Assembly (NCBI GenBank): GCA_017311185.1
Contig: JAESUZ010000468.1
Location: forward strand, 577,501-641,500
Source of the DNA: Proteles cristata cristata
Lineage: Eukaryota; Chordata; Mammalia; Carnivora; Hyaenidae
Direction: 5' to 3'
Length of the DNA stretch: 64,000 bases
Shown: one piece after another, positions 12,716 through 25,701 of the stretch
Position numbering within the stretch: position 1 is the stretch's first letter
Layout: each line of letters starts with the position of its first letter
The notes under the pieces: generated by a model
What the model saw: the letters and a program-made list of their open reading frames with translations, nothing else
Told to the model about the DNA's origin: nothing
Databases searched by the model: none
Position numbers and translations under genes: made by a program

Positions 12716-12940
12716 TTATTGTATTGTATTGTATTGTATTGTATTGTATTGTATTGTATTGTATTTTGAGAGAGAGAGCAAGGGAGGGGAAGAGATAGAG
12801 CGAGAGAGAGAATCCCAAGAAGGCTCTGCATTGTCAGCACAAAGCCCAACGCAGGGCTCAGTCCCATCAACCTTGAGATCATGACCTGAGCAGAAACCAA
12901 GAGTCAGATGCTCACCTGACTGAGCCACCCAGGCCTCCTT
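12716..12940 (-). mobile_element. CAN-SINE with ATTGT-expanded tail
   Basis: The minus-strand SINE runs from a T-rich tail to a head ending CTGAGCCACCCAGGC. It is flanked by a 15-base duplication, GT(A/G)CATCTCCACTTTT, at 12701-12715 and 12941-12955. The A-tail has become a pure pentanucleotide array at 12717-12766. Several substitutions mark it as an intermediate-age copy. Confidence 0.9.
12717..12766. repeat. (TATTG)n pentanucleotide microsatellite
   Basis: Nine perfect GTATT units plus a partial unit sit in the tail of the SINE at 12716-12940. It arose from a retroposon A-tail and is likely length-polymorphic because it is uninterrupted. Confidence 0.92.
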
Positions 12941-13476
12941 GTGCATCTCCACTTTTAACTTTGCCCCCAAAGCCACTGTGGCACCTTTACCATATCCTGT
13001 GGGACTGCTCTGTGGCCCCCTCTCTCATCTCTGCCTCTGGTCTTACGTGTGTGAGGCTCTGGGTTGTTGCCAGAGGCTGCTTTCTAACACACACTTCAGT
13101 GTGCAGAAACCCTCTTGTGATGTGCCTGTGAGTTGTGTACACTGCTCGCTCTGTCCTCACGCTTGGGGATGTGGAAGACTGAGTCTTTTTTGCCACATCT
13201 GCCCCCACCTCCCGGGACCCACAAAAGTTTCACTTCTGGGTTGAGCGTTGAGCATTTGCGTTGTACCTGGACAGTAGGGTGAGGACAGGAAGGGGGAAAT
13301 GGGACAGCATGGAGCAGTGTCACCCAGCAGAGAGGCAGAGGGCTCTGGGAGCTTGAGGTCACGGGTCGGAACACAAGGTCGGCCTCATCGGAGGGATGGT
13401 GTCAAGAGAGGGTTAGAGGAGAGCGTGTGAGATTGGTGACTGGAAGGCCACTGGTAATCTTCACAATGGACCTGAT

Positions 13477-13715
13477 GGGTTGGCCTGGGTGGCTCAGTCG
13501 GTTGACCACCTGAATCTTGATTTCAGCTCAGGTTGTGATCCCAGGGTGGTTTGATCAAGCCCTGAGGTGGGCTTCAAGCTAAGTGTGGAGCCTGCTTGGG
13601 ATTCTCTCTTTCTCTCTCTCTCTCCTCCACCCCCACTCTCTCTCTCTTTCCCTCTCTCTTTCTCTCTCTCTGTCTCTCCCTCTCTCTAACTGAAATTTTA
13701 AAAAAAGAAGAAGAA
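13477..13715 (+). mobile_element. CAN-SINE, older copy with long CT tract
   Basis: The plus-strand head has GGCCTGGGTGGCTCAGTCGGTT followed by TCAGCTCAGGTTGTGATCCCAGG. A long CT-rich tract at about 13600-13690 precedes a short A-rich tail. No convincing target-site duplication was found, consistent with age. It lies about 540 bases from the opposite-strand SINE at 12716. Confidence 0.85.
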
Positions 13716-15339
13716 ATCGATGGGACACACTGATGTCAGAAGTTGTCCTGGACTGTGAGGGTCGGGGATGAAGCAGCAGGTGTAAACCTGCTCAAGAAGT
13801 GGGAAGGAAGGGTGAAAGGCAGGGTGTAGCCAGACGGTAAAACAGAGCCAAGGGAGGATTCCAAAATGATTTTTATTAGTAATTTAAAAAATAGAGAATT
13901 CCAAACCTGCACGCTGAAGTAGCCCGCCCTCTCATGTCTTTGTGGAATACCCAGGGGCTCCGGGCTCTGAGGTCAGCACACCACTGGGAAGCTTATTGCG
14001 ACCTTATATAATCATGATACACAAACCAGGATTTTACAGAAAAACAGCATAATTAAAAATGTCACTATTATTGCACTACGTTTTCTTTTTATAGGAGCAG
14101 GTGGAGGCTAGGACCTGGGGGCAAATAAGATCCCTTTGTTGTTGTAATATGAAACAGGGCTGTTTTTTTTTTTTTAAATTATTATTATGACTTAGGGCAT
14201 TTCATTAAAATTGATCAGCCAGGTTTAATGCAGGATTGACTGCTGTGAATTTGTAAATTTACCTTAAAGAAAAACCAATTTGTGTCAAAAAAAATCTACA
14301 AACAAATCACTCAAGTAACTATTAGAACGTGAATCTATGTACCAGGTGAGTTATGCAGAAGGACGATATTTATATGCTGTGTGTCTACGACTGGATATCT
14401 GTCAGTAGCGATGGGGACAGAGAGGTATAGGGACACGTGGCTGGCTCAGTCAACTAGGATTTTTGGTCCTTTTCACTGAAAATGACATCCATGTCCATTT
14501 GCTCGCCAGCATCTCTTCAGGGAGGCCCTGATACGTGAATAACAGATACTGAATGGTGTGTAATTTGAAGATTAACAGCCTTCGTTTACCTGCTAACTCT
14601 TCAAGTCCGTAGCAGAGGGTAACATCAGACTTAAACCAAAAACGCTTAACCCAAAAACAAAATGGCTTTTCCAAGACAGCAATTCTGCTTTCCTTGATCA
14701 CATTGAGAAATGTACTTCTGCAGATATCACTAACATTGTGAATGCAGAAAATGTAAATAAATGCAGAGAGCCAACCCACTCCTTATTATTTGCATTTGGC
14801 TTTACTCTTAAAGCCTACTTCATTTTCATTTCTGTTTTTCAATCTGGATCCTTTTCTCATCCTTGAAACCTACAATTATTTGGGGGCTTATGATAGAAAT
14901 GGAGAATCTGATTTTTTAAAAGAAGAGACATGCATTTGTACAAAGATATTAGCATGAGCATTTTATTTTAAAGCATATTCCTAATGTATGAATTTATCAG
15001 AAATTCTTATATTTTCCAACACATACTTCTGAGACCTGAGACATACATGAATGGTTTGTTAAAATCTATTATGAACTTCACATTTTGTATACTAGTGACA
15101 TAGATGGTTGGTTGATAATTATTTCTAAACCATGTTAAGTCATTTTCTCCTATTTGAGATTTGAATTTCTAAAAATTCTTAACGTGTTCCTTTTTGGTAT
15201 TTATCAAGAAAACTGTAAACCATGGGGATTTCTGATTATCTAAAATAAATTGTGAGGATGAATCTCTTTCCATGAATGTAAATGAAAACCTTGGAGCATA
15301 AATAGAGCCAGTATAAAGACTTTGAGAAATGCTAATATA
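13716..15339. other. Unassigned sequence
   Basis: I recognise no gene or named repeat here. Frames are short and overlap on both strands. Confidence 0.4.
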
Positions 15340-15425
15340 TAACCCCCACGAGGGTGGAGACTATTCCTTCTTTACCAAATGTTCCCAGCGGTGCTCAGGC
15401 ATTTATTAAGACACTCACGAAATAG
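15340..15425 (+). mobile_element. Possible L2 3'-end trace
   Basis: The order CCCACGAGGGTGGAGACTAT, then a TTCCCAGCGGTGCTCAGGCA block and TTTATTAAGACACTCACGAA, resembles the L2 3' end (CTCCACGAGGGCAGGGACT ... CTCAATAAATATTTG). It is weak and short. Confidence 0.35.
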
Positions 15426-15499
15426 TCGGTTTTTGCATGAGACGCCTCAGTGTCATTTTATATGTGTTGATTTTATTACTGTTAAACTAATCTGAATTC

Positions 15500-15800
15500 A
15501 ATTTTAATATATATAAGTATATGTTTTATTATATGTATATTATGTGTAATATATTAATTACATATACATTTATGTATCTATTGTATAATATATGATACAA
15601 CATATAATTTAATTATATATGATTATATATAATGTAAATATATATGATTATACATAATTAAATTATATATTAAATTATATATGAGCATATGTAAATGTAT
15701 ACAATTAATATATAATTTGTATATCATCACATTTTTATATTACATTAGATTATTATTTATATATTAATAATTTATATATGAGCAATTATAAATGTATATA
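15500..15800. repeat. AT-rich low-complexity block
   Basis: About 300 bases consist almost entirely of A and T, with many ATATAT, TATATA and AATTATAT words and few G or C. It is a typical low-complexity tract with many short inverted repeats. Confidence 0.85.
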
Positions 15801-17554
15801 TACATATGCAGCCGTAAAGGTACATTTTTGAGTTTTACGGCCATTTTTATCTAAAATTAAGTTATTACTAAGATGTAGTCTCTCTTTAACTTGATATAGA
15901 TATAGATGTAGCCAAGTGGTGGACCTGATCTGATTCCCTCCATATAGCCATCTTCTGTCTGAACGTTAAAAAGAAATGTTACTTTATGCCATCAATGGGT
16001 CAACAGTGGCAGAGGCCGCTGGCCACGCACTGCACACTTGCTCATTCCTGTCCAGACTCACTCCTTCTTCCACGGATGTGCCAAAGCTCTTCTGTGAGTT
16101 TTGGGGGAAGTCCCTCTCATTGCAGCCCTAAGGGTAAATCTTGCCAATTGTGGGACCCACACCCCCTTGGGGTCGGTTTAGAAATAGCCATGACATCTGT
16201 GTCCGGTCAGAGAAACCTCCAATGGGGGTTTGAGGTTTCCCTGCTCTTGAGTTAATAAAAGATAAAACAATTGCCTCCTCTTCCTGGATGCGATCTTGTC
16301 CTGGGTGTGGCTCTGCACTGCTCTGGGCAGAACAGGTGAGCCTGAGCACGAAGCCAGCATGTTGAACCGGGGAAGCTAGGAGAGGGAAAGAACCCGGCCC
16401 ATCATCGCTTTGCCAAGAGCAGAAGCACGAGCACTGGGGCCCCTGAAGCTTCTTGTCATAGGAGAAAATAAATCACTTTATTGTCTTCGAGTCAGGGTTT
16501 TCCTTCTTGAGGTTGAAATATCCTGACCCAGTATCTGCTGGTAATGAGCGCCAGCGGGAACACAAGCTGTGGCACCCAGTTGGGGCTGGTACTGCTTAGC
16601 TTACCAGGATGGAAATATTGATTACACTTACTGATGATGTCCCTTTGGGGAGAAAATTAGTGCCCTAAAGGATAGGCTTAAATTGCATAAAGAGCTTGGG
16701 TTAGGGATAAAAACTTACAATATGGAAACTATAGTAAACCATACATAACAGAATCTGCTCGGAAGTAACTGGACGCGCTGCGTACGATTCTAGTTGCTTT
16801 AAGCCCAAGTAAGGCAAGATCAAGGAAATAAGAGGACCGAGGCCCCACAGGACATAGGGGACACAGCTGACATTCATAGCCTGAGAGCTGATTCCGGAAT
16901 GTGTACTCCTGACCATTGCACAAGGAGCTCCATGAACTGTAGGTCAAGGCGTAATGGGTCAACCCGCTGGCCGCGGAACATAGATACTTGGTTCATAAGC
17001 CATGCTCACGTGAGGTCAATTGCGTAAGAGCCGAGGATCCCTTTATGAAAAGCATTGGAGTGCATCCAAAATAATATGATCAAATGAATTTGAAGAGACT
17101 AAACATTAAGGGTTACTTATTATAAAAAAAAAATAAGTTGAAAAAACATAAGGGGTTAAATTTATTTGGACCAGAAGAGGTACATTTTGAGTTTTCAAAA
17201 ATTTAAAGTTTTGTTGTCAGAAAACTAGTGATCAAATATTCTCCAATATAAGGTAAAAATCATTTTTTGAGCTCTTGCAATAGGTCAGGCACATACTCTT
17301 TATATAATCATTGGTTATATAAATGAGACAGTGGCTTTATCCCTGCTCATTTTGTTTTCATTTGTTTCATTTTTTATCACAGTATTATTTATTTCATTTT
17401 TATACTAGTCATGACATATTTATTTAATATTTATATACATATATATATATATTTGAAATATAAATATGCTTTCTGAAAGGTAAATTAAAGCCAGAATTTG
17501 TTGTGCCATATTTAAAAGAAACTGATGGACTATTTGTTATAAGCAAAAACACTT
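15801..17554. other. Unassigned sequence
   Basis: I see no gene. A stretch near 16250-16560 has LTR-like words (AATAAAAG, AATAAATCACTTTATTGTC), but I could not place termini or assign a family. Confidence 0.35.
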
Positions 17555-18690
17555 TTTATTTTTTATGAAACTATTACGTGTTCATTGTAGAAAAACTACA
17601 GAAGAGAAAAAAAGCAAAATAAGGAAAAATTTATAAACCCATTTAAGTAATAAAATAATCATTGTCAATAACATATACTGATACAAAATTTCAGCAAATT
17701 TAAGTACTATAAAGATGGACTAGTTTGTACATGGTGTTTGTCACCTGCTTTTTCACTTCTCCAAACTGTAAAAATCTTGTATATTTTGGCAACGTTATTT
17801 ATAATATATGTTGGGCTTCCTGCAAGCAAGGTTTGCACCATTTATTTTATTCAATCTCGTAATATTGGACATTTGCTTGTTTCTGATTCTCAGTCTTACT
17901 AAAATGTAAATTTACTAAATAATTTACCAAAATGTAATCCGGTGACTAAATCTTTGGCACGTTCTTTTTTTTTTTTTTTTTTTTAACAAATACTTTATTG
18001 TCAAATTAGTTTCCACATAACACCCAGTGCTCATCCCCACGAGTGCTCTCCTCCATGCCCCTCCCCTCTCCCCCCTACATCCATCAGTTCTCAGTTTTTG
18101 TCAGCATTCAAGAATCTCTCATGGTTTGCCTCTCTCCCTTTCCCCCACCATTTCCCCCCTTCTTCTCCCCCTTGTTCCTCAGTTAAGTTCCTTCTAATCC
18201 TCCTATACGTGCAAACATATGATCTTTGTCCTTCTCTGCCTGACTTATTTCGCTCAGCATAACACCCTCAAGGTCCATCCATGTTGCTACACATGGCCAG
18301 ATTTCATTGTTTCTCATTGAAATCTTTGGCACATTCTTAATGAACTCCCAGGTACAAATTACTCAGAGAGGAATTATGAGGTCAAACTGACCTTTGAATT
18401 GAATGTTTTTAAAACTTTTCATAGTTGTATGCTAATAGGGCATTGGTTTTCCTTTCTTCTGAATTGTCAATTGATAAATTTTGTCCACTTTTAAAATTAA
18501 AGACCTTGTATATTGTATTAATTTATAAAATGTCTTTATGTATTATAGCTAGCCATTCTTTGTCCTCCGTCATGAATATTTTACCCGTTTTGTCTCTTGA
18601 TAGTGAATTTTGTTCACTATGCCTTTTGGCAGAGTCAAGTCTTCTGAACATTTCATTAATTATTTCATTCTTTTCTTTTTCTTTCTTTCT
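17555..18690 (-). mobile_element. Ancient L1M 3' end, antisense, split by a young L1
   Basis: The left part (about 17555-17946) and right part (about 18339-18690) read in order on the minus strand as a decayed L1M ORF2 C-terminus with 3' UTR. The words include antisense of the 'CATTGTAGAAAA' and 'CACCTGCTTTTTCACTT' regions of the old L1 consensus. Many indels are present. A young L1 with its own target duplications separates the halves. Confidence 0.5.
17967..18319 (-). mobile_element. Young felid-type L1, 5'-truncated, with clean TSD
   Basis: The insertion begins at its poly-A tail (T-run at about 17964-17984). It contains the same 3' end, pyrimidine-rich UTR and last ORF2 codons as the copy at 8015. 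Target duplications AAATCTTTGGCAC(G/A)TTCTT lie at 17948-17966 and 18320-18338 with one mismatch. Only about 350 bases of the element were inserted. Confidence 0.93.
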
Positions 18691-21308
18691 TTCCTTTTTT
18701 TAAATAAAAGCTTACCAATTTCAAGGGTCCCTGGTGGGAACACACTGTGTGTTTGAGAACAATGCTTCTCCTGAGTGGCTGTGGCTGTGTGCAAGTGAGC
18801 AAGGGGAACGTGGAGGAGACAGGGTCAAGTAAGTGTCGTTTGTGGTGGTGAATCAGGCCCTGCTTGGCAGGCCGGGGTCACGACTCTGCCTTTACTCTTG
18901 GAGACAGGGAGCTACCACGGTAGTTTGAACACAGGAGTGCTGACCACACGGGCAGCCGTACTGAGAATGAGCATCAAGGGCACACGTGGCCAGTTCAGGG
19001 GCATCCCAGCCATCCACGGGAGAGACACGGCTCAGAGCATCACAGCCAGTGAACGGACGTGAAGTTCAGAAGGCGACCAGAGTCAATGGGATTTTCTTAG
19101 AGGTTCCGGTAGAGGACGTGAAGGAGGGAGGGGCCAGGACAGCTCTGAGGGTTGGGTTGACTGATGGGCAGTCAGGGTATGCTGAGCATTTCCTGGGGGT
19201 GTGGAGGGGTGGGGCCTGAAGACAGCGGCCATGTTGTGGAGGGGCGCCAGCAGGAATGCGACAGGTGAGTGGGCAGGTCAGCCTTCACTGGCAGATCTAC
19301 CCTCACGGTGTGTGGGGGGGTGTAGGGCCCAGATGAAGGCAGCTGCGTGTCCATGGTGGTGGGGTCTGCGGCAATGTCCTTCTCTTTTCTAAATGAAGCT
19401 GGACTGGCCTTGGGCTGAGAGTGGGGGGTGGGGTAGCTGGTGTCAGAGCTTTGAGAAGAAGCAGAGCCCTGGGGCAGGCATTGGGAGCGGAGGCAGAGAG
19501 GGGATCCGGGGAAAGCGACAATGCTCTGAATAGTTCGGATTCCTCTTTTGTTAAGGCAGAGAGATGGTTTCTTGTCTGGTTTTCAGAGCAAATGTTGATC
19601 CTTTCCGTAACGTTCTGAGAGTGGGTTAGACACCTGTGCTTCTCCTGCCAGAAACTCCATTGTTAATGTTCTTGCAAAAAATAGTCCATACTCAACTGCC
19701 CATCCTCAGTCCAACATAAATCCTTCCCCCCTACCCCGTGATTTTACTGAAATCTTTCTCCAGAATGACCCACATCTACCTCATTAGCTATGTTCATGCC
19801 AGCATCCAGAATATAGAATCCATCTCCAGTTATCAACCATATTTCCTGAAGACCAAATGCAGTACTGTACATACTTACACTCTTGTTCAGGGTTAACACC
19901 CAAATTCTCCACCTACTGTGAAGGCCAGGGATATGGAACTGATCAGTTATTTCCAAGCTCCTTTTCATGTTCCAATTTTGAGACATAAGCTGAAGTAGAT
20001 CTTCATGCATCCTCTCTATACACGGCACCAAAATAATTGATTTCACAAAAATGGCATAAACGAAGAGTGTCTTAACAGTGTGTGGAAGAGCATGTGAGAA
20101 GTTTGGATTTCTCCCTTAGTGTTCCAACGAGGACATCTAGCTAAATAAGGGGACCCAACTAAGCTCAACATGGAGTGACTTCAAGAGCACAGACATTTAT
20201 TCCCCCTCACACACAACTCCCAAGTGGGAAATTCAGGTTAACTCGGCAAGTCTGCCCTCTAAGGTCATTCAGACACCCAGCCTCCCTCCTGTTTTCTGCT
20301 CGGTCATCTCCAACACCGCTGCCATTTTCTCCGTGGTCGAAGCTCAGCCATTGCTTCTGGGTCCCCATCAGCAGGGAGGGGGAAGGAAGGAGATGGGTCT
20401 GAAGTCTTGATTCCCCACCTGTGCGGGGACATTCCCCACCTGTGTTTCCATTCCGGTCAGGAGGACGTAAGTGCACTGTCACACCTCACTGCGAGGGAAG
20501 CAGAGAAATGCAGTCTAGCTAAGCAATTGTGTGGTACAAGGGTAAGGTGATGTTACCACTGCAAAGGGGGGAATGGATTTCAGAGGGCAGCTACCAAGCC
20601 TCTCCTCAATAACCCTCTTCTACAATAGTATGTTTTTAGAAATGAGAGGAAAATAACCAACTCCATTTTAGGTAGAATTAATGAAATAAAATTCTTCAGG
20701 TCCTGAAAAATAATGGCCTTACCATCCTCTGCAAAGGTCTGCCTCTTCTACATTGTATTATTTTAAATTCTGGTGCTCTTTTTTAAAGATGTGTGCAGAT
20801 TTTCCAGTGTAGTGAAAGCAAAATTATTTACTATTTAAAAATGATATCGTCCACAAAACAGCGGAAAGGAACGTTTAGGCTAAGGGAAACCTTGTTACTC
20901 TCATAATGTTGTAAAAATCTATCACATAGAAGAGAAATCAAATTAGAAAAGCATGTGACTATTGCGAAGTTGACCTGCTACTTCGAAGATATCTTCTGGA
21001 ATGGCATTTATACGAAAAATAATAATTCTTCCAACATATCCCTAACCAACCCCAATTCTGTCATGAAGTACAGATTTTCAACTACACTTCCTATACGTTT
21101 TAGTAATTGGATCTCTTAATCAGAGAGCATTTCAGATTTTGTTTCTTTGTACTGGCTTAGTGAACTGTTGGCATTTAGCTATCTAGTGAGTGAATCATCA
21201 CAGGATAGTCTAAAATAGAAACTCTCTCTCTCTCTTCTTTTTTCTTTTGCAGAAGTGTATCTGAGCTTTAGAAATTTTCTTTGAAAAATATGTAGGAATC
21301 ATGTTTTT
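18691..21308. other. Unassigned sequence
   Basis: No gene is recognised. The 18850-19150 part resembles a common mammalian interspersed repeat that I cannot name. A minus-strand frame of 100 codons at 19744-20046 has no domain that I recognise and no splice context. Confidence 0.35.
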
Positions 21309-21523
21309 TTTTTAATTTTTAAAATGTTTATTTATTTTTGAGAGAGAGAGACAGAGTGTGAGTGGGGGAGGGGCAGAGACAGAGAGAGACACAGAATATG
21401 AAACAGGCTCCAGGCTCTGAACTGTCAGCACAGAGCGTGACATGGGACTCGAACTTCGGAATGGCGAGATCATGACCTGAGCCAAAGTCAGATGCTTTAT
21501 CGACTGAGCCACCCAGGTGCCCC
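21309..21523 (-). mobile_element. CAN-SINE
   Basis: The full minus-strand copy runs from a T-rich tail through TTTATTTATTTTTGAGAG to a head ending CTGAGCCACCCAGGTGCCCC. The flanks AGGAATCATGTTTTT (from 21294) and AGGATATCATGTTTTT (21524-21539) look like a slightly mutated target duplication. Confidence 0.92.
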
Positions 21524-22299
21524 AGGATATCATGTTTTTAATGCCCAATTAGAGAATGCAATCTAGAATCAGGTGGTAAAGTTAGATATCCAAAGGAGTT
21601 GGACAATTTATTTAATCTTTTATCTTGATCTATAGGGCTCAATTGAAAAATGGCATTTAAAAATGCCTTAAAAATGCACATAGTATAGAAAGCATGACTT
21701 TTATGTGAAATGCACTCTTCAAATCCATGATTCTTTCTCTGCTTTCTATCAATGCTTGGCTTTTGCAAAATTATCCTCACTATTCTCCACAGCAAGACAA
21801 AAGCAGGGAAAACAGAGAAGAACTTGCAGATCATGACATAGCCTGATTTTAACCACAATCATTTAGAGAGGTAAAGAAAAGCTACAGTGAGAGAAACATT
21901 GTGTGAGAAATTCAAAGCTTCTGCTTAGACAATCAAAGCAAGGGAATCATAGGTTCTTTTTGTTCTTTTTTTTTTTTTTACACACTTTCAGGAAGAAATG
22001 GGCATTGTGGGTAAATAAAATATTTTGAAATTTTATTCTCTTAATAAAGAGACTCTATTTTGAAATTGTTGTTTTGTATTATTTTATATCAAAATGCACT
22101 ATTGATGAAAATCGATAGTAATTTTTAAAGACACTGCAGGAATTCGTAGGCATTTCATATGAAAACTTTCTGGAAAAGTTTGTAGAACAAGGACCTGGGG
22201 TGTATTCCTTTAGCAGTTGAACGGAAACCTCCAAATGCAAAAATGTCAATCCACCAGTCTGCCCGTGGAAACTCGTCCAGCTCATCACTAAACTCACTT
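21524..22299. other. Unassigned sequence
   Basis: I see nothing that I can name. A short T-run lies at about 21968-21979. Confidence 0.35.
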
Positions 22300-22425
22300 T
22301 TAGTATAACCTCCTGAGGGCAGAGGCATCTGTCTGCCTCATTCACCACTGGGTGCTTGAGGTCAGCCACAGCTATTGGCACATAATAAACTCTCAATAAA
22401 TATTTGCTGAGTGAACACATGAATT
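22300..22425 (+). mobile_element. L2 3'-end fragment
   Basis: The order CTCCTGAGGGCAGAGGCATCTG, TTCACCACTGGGTGCTTGAGG, TTGGCACATAATAAACTC and TCAATAAATATTTGCTGAGT follows the classic L2 3' end on the plus strand. It is an ancient mammalian LINE2 remnant. Confidence 0.65.
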
Positions 22426-22614
22426 ACGGGCTTAGAAAAGACGTCGAGCCTCATTAGAAGAGACATCACCAGGATGGATGTTCCTGGAAGGACCCTGTGG
22501 GCGCAGGGCCCCCCACAGAAGCACAGGCCTGGTGCTTGGCAGGAACAGGCAAACTTTCCTTCGGAGCAGATGCGGCCTTTGGCAATATGGTGAGGTGACT
22601 TTTACACGTGTCTT

Positions 22615-24340
22615 TTGCCTTTTCTTAAATGAAGGTGTAATTTACATATAATGAAAGGTACACGTCTTGTGTGGTCAGTTCGCTGGATTTTGACAATTAC
22701 ATACACTTGTGTAACTACCAAACAGAACGAGGTATAGATTTTCTCCATCATATCAGATATTTCCTTTGTGTTCCTTTTCAGGAAGCCCCCCAAGCCCACT
22801 GTGCAGCCCCTACACGCAGCCACTTTCCTGAGCTCTGTCACCAAAGACTAAGTGCATGTCTTCTTCCAACACAGGGAAACAACAGTATGTATGCTCGGTG
22901 CTGGTTCCTGTTGCTCGGGAGACTGGTTTTGAGTTTCAGCCACATTTTTGCGCGTATCAATAACTCATTCCTTTTTATTAGTGAATGGTATTCCATGATC
23001 TGAACATACCGTGGCTTATTTCTCTCTTCTCTTCTTGACAGGTATGTTGCTTCCAACCTGGGGCTATTTTGGATAGGACTACGGTGGGTATTCCTGTACA
23101 AGCCTCTTTAAGGGTTTCCAGAACTAATTCCAACATCAAGGACAGGAGAGTCTCCCTCTCCACAATAATGAGAACTTCTTGGACGCTAGCAGGGTGTCTG
23201 AGAATTCAACTCAAATCTGACACGGTCTATCTGGAGTCAACATCAAATTCCACAGGTTAAGGACTCAGTCTGACAAGACCGTCTTTCCATGCCCCACGTC
23301 AGATGCCCATCACAAACCCCGGGCTGTGACCGATGCCTGTGACTGCTTGCTTAGATTTGATTTCTTTGCTACAGCAGCTCACGGAGCTCAGGGCAACACT
23401 TGCTTATGTTTACCAGTTTGTTAATGGGTGTGACAAAAGATGTGGAATGAGAGCCAGATTAAGAGATACCAAGAGCAAGGTCCCAAACAGAGGAGCTCTG
23501 CTTGGAGCCTAGTTCAATGGCACGTGGAAGTACGTGTGGAGACTCTCTGAGACACAGGACCAAATGGCTGTCCTCTGGGGCTCTTATGGAGGTTTCACTG
23601 CAGAGTCATGACTGACTAAGTCACTGGCCATTGGCTAATCCATCCTCTGAGCCTCGCTTCCTGGAGGTTCACCCCCTCCCACCACATGGCTGGTCCTCCT
23701 GGCAACCAGGCCACCATTTGGTTGGGTCCAAAAGTCACCTTCATCAATAACAGTACATACATTTCACCTTAATGGCTCTGAAGTGTCTTCAAAAACTATG
23801 GGTGAAGACCAAATATATGAGAAATATTTTGGTGATCTGAATGACTTCATATATATTTCTTACAAATCATTATACTGTAAAGTTTTGTTGCATCATATAT
23901 TTTCATTTGTTTGGGGTAAATACTTAGGAATGGGATCCCTGAGAGAGCACAGATCTGTTTATTCTTGTAGCAACTGGGAAGCACAATGATCACCCCTTCA
24001 ACACTCCCTCCAGAAGCGTGTAACACAGCGGTCCACACCCTGCTCACACTTGGTATTACCAATCTTATTTATTGTACCCACTCTTGTGGGTGTGGTAAGG
24101 TATTTCCCTGTGGTATTCACTTGTTTTTCTCTGATGATTAACAATGTGATATCTTAATGCGTTAGCTATTGCTGTGTCTTCTATTGTCAAGTATCTGTTC
24201 AAGTCTGATTCTTATTGGATTGTCTTTTAATTATTGATATGTAGGAGTTCTTTGTACATTCTGGGTGCAAGTATTTTTTCAGTTACTTGTGCCACAATAT
24301 TTTTTCCCTTGCAGGTAGCAGACACGCAGCCAAATCATAG
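22615..24340 (-). mobile_element. Ancient L1M 3' end, antisense, split by an LTR-like insertion
   Basis: The left part (22615-23105) matches old L1 3' UTR and end of ORF2 read backwards, including antisense of GAATACCATTCACTAATAAA near 22980. The right part (about 23880-24340) continues into ORF2, with words near 23917 (GGGTAAATACTTAGGAATGG) and 24240 (GTAGGAGTTCTTTGTACATT). About 770 bases between them belong to another element. The sequence is decayed, with no usable frame. Confidence 0.6.
23106..23880. mobile_element. Ancient ERVL-type LTR (MER21-like), name uncertain
   Basis: The order of words (CAGCAGCTCACGGAGCTCAGG near 23372, CCATTGGCTAATCC near 23628, CACATGGCTGGTCCTCCTGGCAACCAGG near 23686, AAGACCAAATATATGAG near 23805) fits an ancient mammalian LTR that I remember as MER21-like. 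It interrupts the L1M at 22615-24340. Termini and strand cannot be fixed by eye. No retroviral coding sequence accompanies it. Confidence 0.42.
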
Positions 24341-25701
24341 GCTTTGAGGGACGTCATTTTTATCATCTTAGACAATGGTTTCCAAATCTTCGTGACTACG
24401 GTAAAGCTTTCACCATACCAAAATGCCAAGAGTAATAATACCAAGTGTAATTTTTCATGAGGCTAGATTTGGTCACTTGAAAGGACCAATTCTGGGCTTA
24501 TGTCCTTCCTATTGTTGTCGTTGTGAAAGTGACCTGTCTGTAATGAAATATCGGTTATAGTAGACGGTAGGTAGGGTTGTTTGGTATAATTTTAATATTA
24601 CTATTTTATATTCTTGCTTTGCATATGTTACTAAATATGGTTTGCAAATGTTATTGTTTCCCCAGTCAGGGGACCACAACTCTCACCCAAGTAGTGACTA
24701 AAAGTGGACATTTCAGATCAAATTAGGGATAATACTCATGCTATCGAGCCCTCTGAAGGAGCCTTCTGGAGTCATGCAGAGATTCCCCACCCCCCACCTC
24801 TTCCCCCACGCACTTAAATCTGTATGTTTGATACAGGATCTCATAGTTGTATTCTACCAAAGAAATTAGTTACACAGTTACAATCTATTTGACATTTTAC
24901 CTTTTGCTAACATATACATCCTGCCTGAAACCAAAGTCCTGCTAAGTCAAAATAACAACATCTATTGCTTCCATCCATCTTCTCAGGCACATGAGCTTGA
25001 TACAGAAGGAAATCTGATTACTCTAATGGTATACTCACCATGTAAAAGAGACCACTTATTTTTCAGTACCATGATAATTTCCAAGAGGTTATAATGAGAT
25101 TTTTGTTATTAAGAAATAATCAATTCATTTAATAAAGTCTAAAAAACATATAAAATAGGGCACTTGCCAAAATTAGAAGCACACATTTGTTTAACTTTCA
25201 AGGTTTTATAATTTTAGTACGTAAGAAGGCTTTGCACTATTATGACAAATTTGTCAATAAAAACCACCTAATTTTCTACATTAATTGATTGATAAAAATT
25301 TGGTTAAATCCAATGTTTAACACTAAGTATATAGAAACCATATATATTTAGTAAAATCACTCCCCATGAATTAAAATATAGAAAGATTCCTCAATGTATC
25401 TTATTCCCTTTTGTGGGGTAAATTAGTCATTTTGGGAGTCATTTAATGTCATTTGGATCCCACTTCTGGAATCTAGGGAATGTGAATGTTCTTCTGGGCA
25501 CAGGATGTTATTGAGCGATGAAAGTGTCGCCAGGGAGCTGGGTGGCAGTGATCACCTTCCCCTCTTATCTGCATCTTCCCCAGCTCCACATGGGTTCTTC
25601 TGCACTAACAAAGATGCTAGAAATTGGAAAAGTCATGAGCCACAATTGAATGTTTTATAATTAGAGAGTGATTTGAATCAAGTTATCTGAGAATTTCTTT
25701 C
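24341..25701. other. Unassigned AT-rich sequence
   Basis: No gene is recognised. A short C-rich tract sits at about 24785-24808. Confidence 0.35.

Noticed and set aside
15500..15800. AT-rich block as a matrix attachment site or replication origin
   Set aside because: Composition alone cannot support a function.
19744..20046. 100-codon minus-strand frame with ordinary protein-like composition
   Set aside because: No homologue or domain is recognised and there is no splice context. Such lengths are expected by chance in 64 kb.
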